Assembly: GCF_000355765.4 (NCBI RefSeq)
Contig: NZ_CP021106.3
Coordinates: forward strand, 2,079,137-2,143,136
From: Nitrosospira lacus
GTDB lineage: Bacteria; Pseudomonadota; Gammaproteobacteria; Burkholderiales; Nitrosomonadaceae
Direction of reading: 5' to 3'
Length of the DNA stretch: 64,000 nucleotides
The notes beneath the pieces were generated by a model. That model did not search any database. It had not been told where the DNA came from and saw only the letters and a program-made list of their open reading frames with translations. Shown piece after piece: positions 36,187 to 44,706 of this stretch (the stretch's first letter is position 1; the number at the start of each line of letters is the position of its first letter). A program made the translations under genes and the position numbers.

Positions 36187-36951
36187 ATGGCGGGGAGCAG
36201 ATATCCAGGACCGGTAAGTGGAACCACGCTGGTTAATTCCGAGCAGGGTACCACTGCACGGTCGATTAGTCAGTCTCCAGGTCCAATGATTTCGTGTCCC
36301 GGTATCGATGATGGTCTTTCGTGGAATATACGCAAAACCCTCAAATGGAAAATATTGCCCACATGGCTTGGTGGTGACCCGGGCATTCTTAAACGCTATA
36401 AAGATCTATGGGTTGAAGCTCATGCTGCAATCATAAAGCGTTTTGCTCGGCGCGACGGTTTGCCCCCCGTCCTTTTGGCTGGCGTGGTATGGATTGAAGT
36501 GGGTGGTGACCCTGATTTTATAGATAGCCTGGCTTATTTGATAAGAAAATTTGATCACCTGGCTGATCCAATTCTTGAACCGTTGACGGTTACCAAAAAA
36601 CCGGAGATGACATCTTTTGGAGAAATCAGTATCCAGCTCAGGCGGGCAGCAGAGACTCTGGGGTTCGACCCGAATAATCTTTCGTCCGAGAAATATGAAG
36701 AACTTGGTCACTGTCTGGAAAGCAATGAAAGCTTTAATATAGAAATCGTGTCACGACACCTCGCGCAGCTAAAGCGCCTAGACTTCCCGCATATAGTGGC
36801 GAACGAAGATACAGTCATTAGAATTACCGGAACAAGATACAACAGAGGGCCGCAACTCAGTAGAGCTGAGATTGAGCGGAACACGAGCTACGGTGATTTT
36901 ATCCTGGGGAGAAAAGCTGCACTGGCTAGATTGTTAGCATATGAGCAATAG
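36187..36951 (+). CDS. Putative peptidoglycan-degrading T6SS effector
   Basis: 254 residues, no signal peptide. The central LPPVLLAGVVWIEVGGDPDF segment places a Glu in a helix like that of lysozyme-like muramidases, and the later TSFGEISIQLRRAAETLG and ITGTRYNRGP-LS-AEIERNTSYGD segments recur in T6SS-associated proteins of this kind. The gene sits just upstream of vgrG, and the small membrane protein gene overlapping its end is a candidate immunity partner. Lysozyme-like activity is inferred from the Glu context, not proven. The N-terminal 50 residues are Gly/Ser/Pro-rich. Confidence 0.5.
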   Translation: MAGSRYPGPVSGTTLVNSEQGTTARSISQSPGPMISCPGIDDGLSWNIRKTLKWKILPTWLGGDPGILKRYKDLWVEAHAAIIKRFARRDGLPPVLLAGVVWIEVGGDPDFIDSLAYLIRKFDHLADPILEPLTVTKKPEMTSFGEISIQLRRAAETLGFDPNNLSSEKYEELGHCLESNESFNIEIVSRHLAQLKRLDFPHIVANEDTVIRITGTRYNRGPQLSRAEIERNTSYGDFILGRKAALARLLAYEQ

Positions 36952-37258
36952 AATGTTTGGGATTACCGCACTGTGCCTGTTCTATGTTCTAGGAACAATG
37001 GCACTCGTGCTTATGATCACAGCGCCGGAAAATAAGTATGAATGGATGATCGAGGCCGACCCTTCCATATCACGATCCGGTCTGCCAGAGGATCTGGACG
37101 CTGACATGCGAACATTCCTTCTCTGTATGCCGGCTGTGATATTCTCGCTGATGAATTTTATTTTATCGAAGTGGGTTTTTAAGAATAGGAAGGCGCGTAA
37201 TCTGTCTATGCTCATCGGCGTATTCACGCTCCTATCTGTTGCAGTAAAGGTATTATGA
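36941..37258 (+). CDS. Small membrane protein, candidate immunity
   Basis: 105 residues. Three hydrophobic segments are visible at about 8-27, 60-78 and 87-104, with a polar segment of about 30 residues after the first, probably facing the periplasm. It overlaps the putative effector gene by 11 bp. Membrane proteins with periplasmic loops are a common immunity type against periplasm-acting effectors. No known family. Confidence 0.5.
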   Translation: MSNRMFGITALCLFYVLGTMALVLMITAPENKYEWMIEADPSISRSGLPEDLDADMRTFLLCMPAVIFSLMNFILSKWVFKNRKARNLSMLIGVFTLLSVAVKVL

Positions 37259-37295
37259 TTATGCCTCCCCAGAGCCTGACAGAGGATACGCTGCA

Positions 37296-39467
37296 ATGCC
37301 ACGTGTAATGGAGATCGTAACCCCCCTTGGCGGGAGTAATCTGCTGTTTCACAGCATGACTGCCAGTGAATCGCTTGGCCGCCTCTTTGAGTACAACATT
37401 AATGTCTTGTCGGTAAAGAATGACATTGATCCCGACAAGCTTCTCGGTAAAAATGTAACCGTGAAACTTGAGTTGCCGCAGGGCGGATTTCGTTTTTTTG
37501 ATGCTTACGTTACACGCTTTGGACTGGTCGGAATGCATGAGGGATTTTACCGCTATCAGATAGTGGGGCGGCCATGGCTGTGGCTGCTTACCCGTACTTC
37601 CGATTGCCGTATTTTCCAGGCAAAGAAGGTTCCTGAGGTGATCAAGGAAATATTCAACAAGTACCCGGGCGCCGTTATCGAAGATCATTTGACGGGTACT
37701 TATCAGCCTTGGACTTATTGCGTTCAATACCGAGAAACCGACTTTAATTTTGTGAGCCGGTTGATGGAGCAGGAGGGAATTTATTACTATTTTAAACATA
37801 ATGAGAACAAGCATACGCTGGTACTGGCCGATTCCTACAGCGCGCATTCACCGTTCAAAAATTACGCACAGATACCCTATATTGGTCCGGGACGGCCGAT
37901 GCGCGTTGAGCAGGAGTGCATCAATGACTGGTTGTTCACATGCGAGATTCAACCGGGTGCTTACGTAATTGATGATTATGACTTTGAGCGTCCGAGCGTC
38001 GAGCTTCAACAAAAACGAAAGATCAAACGAAATTTTGCTGAAGCGGAACACGAATACTTTGACTACCCCGGCGAATATGTATTGGCAAGCGAGGGCGAAC
38101 ATTACGTACAGACCCGGCTTGAAGAGCTTCAGTCTCAATACGAACTCGCCAACGGGGGGACCAATGCCCGTGGAATGGCGGTGGGGCATCTTTTCAAGTT
38201 GACTGGCCAGCCTCGCGATGACCAGAATCGTGAATATCTTGTTGTTTCAGCAAGTTATGATTTTGCCACGGACGAATATGAAGCTACAGCGGGAGAAGGA
38301 GCTAGTTACAATTGCAGGTTTATGGCGCTTGCCAGCAAAGAGCCTTTCCGATCATCGCGTATTACGCCCAAGCCTATTGTCCAAGGTCCCCAAACAGCTA
38401 TTGTAGTTGGGCCGGCGGGTGACGAAATCTATACCGACAAGTATGGGCGAGTGAAAGCTCAATTCCATTGGGATCGCTACGGCAAGAGAGACGAGAATAG
38501 TTCCTGCTGGATGCGTGTGTCACATCCCTGGGCTGGAAAAGGCTGGGGATCGGTGTCCGTCCCTCGCATTGGTCAGGAGGTCATTGTAGATTTCCTTGAG
38601 GGCGACCCGGATCAGCCCATCATCACCGGCCGCGTCTATAACGCCGAGAGTATGCCACCCTATTCATTACCCGGAGATGGGATGGTCAGCGGACTGAAGT
38701 CTAACAGCACGCCCGGTGGCGGAGGTTATAACGAAATTTCCGCAAACGACACAAAAGGTAAGGAGAAGATCACAATTCATGGTCAGTATGACATGAATAC
38801 CACGGTGGAACATGATCAGACTACTACCGTGCATAACAACCGGACTGACACGGTCGATGTCGATGATTCCGAAACGATTGGAAACAATCAGAAGTTGCAT
38901 GTGGGGGTGAACCGAACCGAAACCGTCGGCGGGGCGGAAAACATTATGATTACAGGCCATCGCACTGAAACGGTCAATGGCGGAGAAACTGTCACGATTA
39001 ATGGCGTACGGGGCCATACGGTAAATGGAGCTCAAACCACAACCATATCACTGGCGGAAATGCACTCTGTGGGGGCGGGCCGCATGCACAATGTCGGCGC
39101 AGCTGAGGCTGTTACCGTGGGGGGCGCGCAGATGGTAAGCGTGGGCGGTGCCCAGATGGTGAGCGTGGGTGGTGTGCAAAAGACGAATGTGGGTGCCTTG
39201 CAGTCATTCTCAGTAGGTGGACCGCATAAATTGAGCGCAGCAGTTATCAGCCAGACCTCAAAAGGTCCATTCAAGATCAAAGCCGGGGCAACCTTGCTGG
39301 CCGAGGCTCCCACTATCATTCTCAAGGCAGGGGGTAGCAAAATTATCATGAATTCCAGTGGCATCACGATCAAGGGAGCCAAACTTACCCTCAAGGCGGA
39401 TGGCAGCGCATCTTTCAAGGCAGGCGGCTCCATCAAAATCAAGGGCTCCAATCTGGGAGAGGACTGA
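37296..39467 (+). CDS. vgrG: T6SS spike protein VgrG (TssI)
   Basis: 723 residues. The gp27-like region (1-330, with FNFVSRLMEQEGIYYYF), the gp5 OB fold (DKYGRVKAQFHWDRYG, SCWMRVSHPWAGKGWG, IGQEVIVDFLEGDPDQPIITG), then a long beta-helical needle with tandem VGGAQMVSVGG repeats at about 600-640 and a GTLKADGSASFKAGG-like tail are all present. It is the tip on which PAAR-like proteins sit. The following genes appear to be its cargo and adaptors. No separate effector domain at the C-terminus. Confidence 0.97.
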   Translation: MPRVMEIVTPLGGSNLLFHSMTASESLGRLFEYNINVLSVKNDIDPDKLLGKNVTVKLELPQGGFRFFDAYVTRFGLVGMHEGFYRYQIVGRPWLWLLTRTSDCRIFQAKKVPEVIKEIFNKYPGAVIEDHLTGTYQPWTYCVQYRETDFNFVSRLMEQEGIYYYFKHNENKHTLVLADSYSAHSPFKNYAQIPYIGPGRPMRVEQECINDWLFTCEIQPGAYVIDDYDFERPSVELQQKRKIKRNFAEAEHEYFDYPGEYVLASEGEHYVQTRLEELQSQYELANGGTNARGMAVGHLFKLTGQPRDDQNREYLVVSASYDFATDEYEATAGEGASYNCRFMALASKEPFRSSRITPKPIVQGPQTAIVVGPAGDEIYTDKYGRVKAQFHWDRYGKRDENSSCWMRVSHPWAGKGWGSVSVPRIGQEVIVDFLEGDPDQPIITGRVYNAESMPPYSLPGDGMVSGLKSNSTPGGGGYNEISANDTKGKEKITIHGQYDMNTTVEHDQTTTVHNNRTDTVDVDDSETIGNNQKLHVGVNRTETVGGAENIMITGHRTETVNGGETVTINGVRGHTVNGAQTTTISLAEMHSVGAGRMHNVGAAEAVTVGGAQMVSVGGAQMVSVGGVQKTNVGALQSFSVGGPHKLSAAVISQTSKGPFKIKAGATLLAEAPTIILKAGGSKIIMNSSGITIKGAKLTLKADGSASFKAGGSIKIKGSNLGED

Positions 39468-39469
39468 CC

Positions 39470-39940
39470 ATGGATCATACCGATCTTCAAAGTGTACGAA
39501 CTCTCCTGACCGATGTTGCCGGTGGGGCAAAGCTGACAGGGGAGGGTGTATCGATCGCTACCTTCGCCGGCTTCAATGGCGATGGGCAATTCCTGGTTAT
39601 ATTGAGTGATGAACTGGAACCAGTCAGGGCGCTTTCGACGATTGGATTTACGGAAAGCGAAGTGGGCACAAAAATTGTGGTGGCGTTCGAGAAAGGCAAT
39701 GTCCGCTCGCCCATTATCATTGGCCGCGCCCACGAGCGGGCAGTATCGGTAGCGATGCCAAATTTCAAGGTCGACGGCGAGCGTGTTGTGCTAAGGGCCG
39801 AACGCGAAATCGAGTTGCGCTGCGGGGATGCCAGTATAGTTTTGACACGTGCCGGAAAGATCCTCATCCGCGGTAACTATGTGCTCACCCGTTCGCGCGG
39901 GGCGAACAAGATTAAGGGCGCGTTCGTCGATATCAACTAG
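39470..39940 (+). CDS. DUF6484 family protein, T6SS-associated
   Basis: 156 residues beginning just after the vgrG stop. A short N-terminal region, the conserved VSIATFAGFNGDGQFLV and FEKGNVRSPIIIGRA segments, then a beta-rich VDGERVVLRAEREIELRCGD tail resemble DUF6484 proteins found beside VgrG and effector genes. The gp5-like tail may contact VgrG or help load the effector; this is inferred from position. Confidence 0.7.
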   Translation: MDHTDLQSVRTLLTDVAGGAKLTGEGVSIATFAGFNGDGQFLVILSDELEPVRALSTIGFTESEVGTKIVVAFEKGNVRSPIIIGRAHERAVSVAMPNFKVDGERVVLRAEREIELRCGDASIVLTRAGKILIRGNYVLTRSRGANKIKGAFVDIN

Positions 39941-39960
39941 AGCTATCTTCGCGTATTGAT

Positions 39961-41019
39961 ATGTGGCAACTCGACAACCGCACACCATTCGCCGCCGAGC
40001 GTACCTGGGTCAGGGATCGCGACGGTGCCGAAGTATGGCTTGTCGCGGTGAAATGCACGTTCGACATCAAGCCCGATGGCAGTACTGAGGTTGCCAAGGA
40101 GCAGCCACCGGTTGTCATGGCGCCCGAATACATGAATCCCTCGGAACCCGCAAAGTCGAGCTTGAAGTACGACATGGATCTTGTTCGCACCAAGACCACG
40201 ACAGATGTTGTTGTGCTGGGGCACGCCCACGCACCCCATGGTGAGCCGGTAACGGAGTTGGACATCGGGTTTCGCGTTGGTTCCGTCATCAAGCGCTTGC
40301 TTGTTAGTGGTGATCGGGTATGGCACGGTGGTTCCCCATCAAAACCAGAGTCCTTCGTAAAGATGCCGATTATGTATGAGCGCGGATATGGCGGCTTCGA
40401 TCCGGAAAGTAAGGATACACAGGGTCCGCAATGGGATATGCGAAATCCGCTCGGCACCGGGTTTGCGCTATCCTCATCGGGAATTGATGGTGTCAAACTC
40501 CCCAATATCGAGTATCCGGATCAACTCATACGTCAATGGGATGACCGCCCGATACCCGCCGGATTTGGCCCCATTTGTGCGCATTGGGACCCGCGCGCGC
40601 GCCTTGCGGGAACGTACGATGAAAAATGGCAACAGAACCGGTTTCCGCTTCTTCCGGAAGACTTCGACGATCGCCATTACCAATGTGCGCCATTAGATCA
40701 GCAGGCGCCGCAATTCCTGAGCGGTGGCGAGCCCGTTACGTTAATCAATCTTACGCCGGGAGAACCGTTACGCTTCGAATTGCCGCGCATGTTCCTGGGT
40801 TTTGAAACATTCTTCTACACGGGTGAGCGGCAACTACATGAGCGACCCAGGTTGCATACCGTTATTATCGAACCTGATTCTCCTCGTGTTTCCCTTGTCT
40901 GGCATACAACCCTCCCTTGCCATAGCAAGGGCAAAAAACTTAATGAGACTCGGATTACCCAGAAACGGGTGGTTAAAGGGCGCTCAGATAAACAAGTAGT
41001 TGAGGACGGCGTTACGTGA
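39961..41019 (+). CDS. DUF2169 T6SS effector adaptor
   Basis: 352 residues. The opening MWQLDNRTPFAAERTWVRD and VWLVAVKCTFDI are the DUF2169 signature, and the middle YERGYGGFDPESKDTQGP with DQLIRQWDDRPIPAGFGPI is typical. DUF2169 proteins are adaptor/chaperones that bring PAAR-like effectors to VgrG. Its stop overlaps the start of the next gene (GTGA), so adaptor, ketosynthase-like and DUF4150 genes form one module. Confidence 0.85.
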   Translation: MWQLDNRTPFAAERTWVRDRDGAEVWLVAVKCTFDIKPDGSTEVAKEQPPVVMAPEYMNPSEPAKSSLKYDMDLVRTKTTTDVVVLGHAHAPHGEPVTELDIGFRVGSVIKRLLVSGDRVWHGGSPSKPESFVKMPIMYERGYGGFDPESKDTQGPQWDMRNPLGTGFALSSSGIDGVKLPNIEYPDQLIRQWDDRPIPAGFGPICAHWDPRARLAGTYDEKWQQNRFPLLPEDFDDRHYQCAPLDQQAPQFLSGGEPVTLINLTPGEPLRFELPRMFLGFETFFYTGERQLHERPRLHTVIIEPDSPRVSLVWHTTLPCHSKGKKLNETRITQKRVVKGRSDKQVVEDGVT

Positions 41020-42089
41020 AGCTGGTGATGTCAAACTTGCAGGTCATCGGCCTTGGCGCATCTACCCCTATTGGACGCAATATCTGGTCAAGCGCCGCCG
41101 CCGCAAGGGCTGGCATCTGCGGTTTTTCGGAACATCCGTTTATGATTGACACAGCCGGGGAGCCTATGCGCATTGCATGCGCACCTTGGCTGGGTATGAG
41201 TGTGGAAGGCGTAGTACGTTACTGTGCACTACTTTTTCCGGCGATCGATGAAGCGCTCGCACCAGTATTACAGGAATTGGGCCGACGCTCTTTTAAGGTT
41301 GGCCTTGCTCTGGGCCTTCCATCTTCGCGTCCTGGTCAGCAACCGGATCTGGCTGAGCAGATGCTGAATGAAGTTGTCCGAAAATATGCTCGCGTATTTA
41401 GTCATACTGAATCTTTCGAAGATGGGCATGCTGCGGGTCATCTTGCGTTGGATGCTGCGCTTAAAAGGTGCGTAAGTGAATCAATTGACGTGTGGGTGGT
41501 AGCCGGGGTCGATTCATATCTTATACCCGAAACGCTGGAATGGGTCGAGAATTGCGATCAGCTCCATGGTGGTGGGCCGCTCAACAATGCATGGGGATTC
41601 ATTCCCGGTGAAGCGGCGGGCGTGCTGCTCCTATCTACTGAAGAGTTTACCCGCCAGATCGACATGGAAAGTTTCGGGGAGATTATCAGTGTGGGTCTCG
41701 GCCGCGAAACCAAGCTCATCAAGACGGATGAAGTCTGCATCGGTGAAGGTCTAACCCAAGCGTTTCTTGCCGCATTGAATGGATTAGTTCCCGGCGAGCA
41801 AATTCATAATGTATTCTGCGACCTCAACGGCGAGACCTACCGGGCGGATGAGTATGGCTTCACCGCGCTGCGCACTAAAGAGCGCTTTCGTGCTGTGACC
41901 GACTTTATTGCCCCCGCAGACTGCTGGGGCGATGTCGGCGCCGCAGGCGCCCTGCTTCATTCCGCTCTCGCGGTTATTTGCCACCGCAAACGTTACGGTA
42001 AAGGTCCTTTGTCCATGGTTTGGGCAAGTTCGGAAACGGGTGGGCGGGGTGCGGCGGTAATCCGCAGCCTGGATCCTCGTGGAGATTAG
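41016..42089 (+). CDS. Ketosynthase-like (thiolase fold) T6SS-associated protein
   Basis: 357 residues. NLQVIGLGASTPIG at the N-terminus and the LDAALKRCVSESIDVWVVAGVDSY, NAWGFIPGEAAGVLLLS and CWGDVGAAGALLHSAL segments follow the beta-ketoacyl synthase fold. The position of the catalytic Cys (normally in an ACSS motif) reads GHAAGHLALD, with no Cys, so condensation activity is not expected. Proteins of this kind are linked to DUF4150/DUF2169 modules and may act as structural or chaperone-like factors. The start overlaps the previous gene. Confidence 0.7.
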   Translation: MKLVMSNLQVIGLGASTPIGRNIWSSAAAARAGICGFSEHPFMIDTAGEPMRIACAPWLGMSVEGVVRYCALLFPAIDEALAPVLQELGRRSFKVGLALGLPSSRPGQQPDLAEQMLNEVVRKYARVFSHTESFEDGHAAGHLALDAALKRCVSESIDVWVVAGVDSYLIPETLEWVENCDQLHGGGPLNNAWGFIPGEAAGVLLLSTEEFTRQIDMESFGEIISVGLGRETKLIKTDEVCIGEGLTQAFLAALNGLVPGEQIHNVFCDLNGETYRADEYGFTALRTKERFRAVTDFIAPADCWGDVGAAGALLHSALAVICHRKRYGKGPLSMVWASSETGGRGAAVIRSLDPRGD

Positions 42090-42094
42090 CGTCG

Positions 42095-42991
42095 ATGCCT
42101 GTCACGATCAAGGTCAACGGTACAAATCTGTCTCTGGTTCACAAATTCAGCAACGGTATTTCAACGGCTACTATTCCTGATGTTTGCAAGACACCGACCC
42201 CCGGTGGACCCGTGCCCATACCTTATCCGAACATTGCCCAGTCGATTACCCTGTCGAACGGCACGACGACCGTTAAGGGCGACAAGGCCATGGCGGCGAA
42301 TAAGGGTTCCAAGTTCGCCTTATCAAATGGGGATCAGGCCGGTACGATTGGTGGAGTGAAATCGAACGTCTTCATGAAGGAGGCAACGTGGATTCTTTAT
42401 TCCTTCGATGTAAAGATGGATGGGAAGAACGCTCAACGACTCAGCGATAAGATGTTCCACAATGCCGAGAATACGGCAAACATGCAAGGTGAAATTCAAG
42501 TTCCTGCGGCGGCTGCCGCGGCTGAAGAGTTTCTGAAGGAACAGTTGTGCGCCGAAGTGTGCGCTATCATTAGAGCCAACTTCGATAAGGTAACTGGACC
42601 GAGAGGCGGCCAAAGTTGGGTAAAGAAACCTGGCGTACCCACGACCAACTGGTCTCAACAGCTTGAGCGTACGCTTGGTGCACAGACAAGCCGCTGGAAC
42701 CGATTCGCTCAGGGGGCCGCCCATACTTTGAAAGGTAGATTGGCTGGTCAAACAGTCAACGTTGCTTTTAATGCAACCCGTGGAACACCGCCTTGGGTGG
42801 CGATATTTGATTGTCTACTGGAGATTGGAGGCCAACCGTATAGGAGCTTCGATTTTAAATTCCCTGGCGACTCGTTTCGCCCAGACAGACTTGGTCGCCC
42901 TGATCAATTCAACCGACAGTATGTCATTACTGGCAAGGAGCCGCGAAAGATTGGGCCAAAAGAAGAGGGTGGTGAATGTGACTGCGGATAA
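42095..42991 (+). CDS. DUF4150 (PAAR-like) effector with C-terminal nuclease-like domain
   Basis: 298 residues from ATG 42095. Residues 1-120 are the DUF4150 PAAR-like spike cap (PVTIKVNGTNLSLVHKFSNG, then TPTPGGPVPIPYPN and KFALSNGDQAGT). The C-terminal ~130 residues contain AIFDCLLEIGGQPYRSFDFKFPG and GRPDQFNRQYVITGKEP, a PD-(D/E)xK-like arrangement (Asp in IFD, Asp-x-Lys in FDFKF), suggesting a DNase that enters prey cytoplasm. The adaptor and ketosynthase-like genes precede it and immunity candidates follow. Nuclease call is by motif only. Confidence 0.65.
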   Translation: MPVTIKVNGTNLSLVHKFSNGISTATIPDVCKTPTPGGPVPIPYPNIAQSITLSNGTTTVKGDKAMAANKGSKFALSNGDQAGTIGGVKSNVFMKEATWILYSFDVKMDGKNAQRLSDKMFHNAENTANMQGEIQVPAAAAAAEEFLKEQLCAEVCAIIRANFDKVTGPRGGQSWVKKPGVPTTNWSQQLERTLGAQTSRWNRFAQGAAHTLKGRLAGQTVNVAFNATRGTPPWVAIFDCLLEIGGQPYRSFDFKFPGDSFRPDRLGRPDQFNRQYVITGKEPRKIGPKEEGGECDCG

Positions 42992-42994
42992 CCG

Positions 42995-43903
42995 ATGAAT
43001 CAGCTTTCCCAAAGAATCACAAGTAACCCGCAACTTAAGATATGCACCGACGTGTGTGCTTATTGGTCCGGTTCGATGTATGACCGTCGGGAAGCTATTA
43101 GGAACTTTTATGCTGTTAGTATTAAACTAATTGGACCTCACGTGAAGTGGTATCAGACCGAGACCATGTCGCGCCCCCATGCACGAATTGAAGAAACCTT
43201 ATCACTTGTTGATTTCTGGATTGATGATGCAAGATCGAGGCGACAGATCATTACTTTGGAACTTGAAAGTAGTGAGGCCCCGGGACTTCCTTCTGACAGA
43301 GCGTTCACGCTCGAGGCCATTGAGACGGAGCATTTATGTGCTGGCGCATGTCACTTGATCTTGCCCCTTGACGTTGGATTGGTCTCACCGGCTAAACTAT
43401 TAGCGTTTGCTAACGATTTGTTCGCTATTGACGGATTTACTTACGGGATAGGTGGCTTTGCCATTAACTGGAACCCAAGAATGAAAGCGGCTACCTTAGT
43501 TAAGAATGAATTCCCATATTTAGCCAAAAGATATCCCGGAATAGATATTCCTTATTTGATAGCGACGCTTCTTACTGTCAACCAAGGAATCAAAAGTATC
43601 AATTGGCTTACAATGTTAAGTAAAGAGCTCTGGGGATCACTGGAGTTATCGGAGATCTCGTCGATACGTAGTTCGCCTAGTGTAAAGATTCATGGGATTG
43701 CTGCTGGTGGCTCCATAATACAGGCGGGGCCAAGGCCACTTCTTGGCGATACGTACAGCCGAGAGACAATGACCGACTATTTGGTGGTGGGGCGGGCTCT
43801 CAGTTCCATCAGATGCAGAACCCATCCTGCTATTATTCCGGGGGACGACGAGTTCACTAGCATCGCGCGGACCGAGGAGTGGCTAGCCCGTTTTGATGGC
43901 TGA
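42995..43903 (+). CDS. DUF3396-like immunity protein candidate
   Basis: 302 residues, soluble, directly after the nuclease-fusion gene (3 bp gap). The segment FAINWNPRMKAATLVKNEFPYLAKRYPGIDI and the surrounding alternating hydrophobic/aromatic pattern resemble DUF3396 proteins, known as immunity proteins to T6SS nuclease effectors (TsiT-like). A cytoplasmic immunity protein fits a cytoplasm-acting DNase. No signal peptide. Family assignment from memory of features, moderate. Confidence 0.6.
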   Translation: MNQLSQRITSNPQLKICTDVCAYWSGSMYDRREAIRNFYAVSIKLIGPHVKWYQTETMSRPHARIEETLSLVDFWIDDARSRRQIITLELESSEAPGLPSDRAFTLEAIETEHLCAGACHLILPLDVGLVSPAKLLAFANDLFAIDGFTYGIGGFAINWNPRMKAATLVKNEFPYLAKRYPGIDIPYLIATLLTVNQGIKSINWLTMLSKELWGSLELSEISSIRSSPSVKIHGIAAGGSIIQAGPRPLLGDTYSRETMTDYLVVGRALSSIRCRTHPAIIPGDDEFTSIARTEEWLARFDG

Positions 43904-43917
43904 CAACAGTGTGAACA

Positions 43918-44694
43918 ATGCGCAATCTTAAATTAGGCAACAGGCGATTTTGCACGCAGGTTAAGGTGCCGAGTGATTTTCAATCGGTATTATTGCGAGG
44001 CCGGTTGGCGGGGCTGGCATTAGACGAATACGATATTTTAGTAAGGCTCCTGAAGGGGTTCGAAGCCGCAGTGAAGCTGGGGATGTTCTCTGATGTGGAC
44101 ACCGTGCGTGAAGGGGCGACTTCGGAAATACTATCCTATAGCGCAGCTCCTCCGTCATTCCAGTTCGAGCTCAATCTATGTTGTCAACATCCATCGGCGC
44201 TGCGAGTGCTTATTAATATGTTCTATCATGCGCTTGGTTCCAAGGGAGGCGACATTGTTCACATTTCTCTCGATAGTGGTATCGACGTTGTATCAGCATA
44301 CTTTACCGAATACGAAGTCATGAAAGCTGAGTATATATCGCTCTACAATCATCTTCCCTTCAAAGTGATATTTGCCTCAGAAGAGTGCATGGCGGTGGAT
44401 CCTGTGATACGAGTAATTTTTGCCGCCGCCGTATTGCCTGAAACCTTCGTTCATTTTCGAGATGCGATAAAGATATGGGATTTCATACTGCTATACGGTG
44501 GATATAACAACCAAAGTGACAAATTGATTGATCTTCCATTAAGCGAAGCGGAGATCTATCTACTATCCCCGACGATTTTAGAGCACCCAATATTTAACAT
44601 ATTGCAATCAAGCGCGTACTTTTCGAGTTTTTGCAGGATATGCGCTCGTATTGCTCGAATCTCTCAGCCTATCCGAGCAATAGAGATTCAATAG
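43918..44694 (+). CDS. Hypothetical protein, possible second immunity factor
   Basis: 258 residues, 14 bp after the DUF3396-like gene, no signal peptide or membrane segment. Rich in Leu/Ile/Phe with several Cys (about 12, 87, 88, 153). No family recognised. Its position in a toxin-immunity module, and a base composition more AT-rich than the core T6SS genes, suggests a recently acquired partner of the effector, or an unrelated accessory protein. Confidence 0.5.
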   Translation: MRNLKLGNRRFCTQVKVPSDFQSVLLRGRLAGLALDEYDILVRLLKGFEAAVKLGMFSDVDTVREGATSEILSYSAAPPSFQFELNLCCQHPSALRVLINMFYHALGSKGGDIVHISLDSGIDVVSAYFTEYEVMKAEYISLYNHLPFKVIFASEECMAVDPVIRVIFAAAVLPETFVHFRDAIKIWDFILLYGGYNNQSDKLIDLPLSEAEIYLLSPTILEHPIFNILQSSAYFSSFCRICARIARISQPIRAIEIQ

Positions 44695-44706
44695 AACGGG
44701 AATTCT

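Noticed and set aside
39100-39200. Short tandem repeats that might be a CRISPR-like array
   Set aside because: They are in frame within vgrG and encode the repeated VGGAQMVSVGG needle; no spacers.
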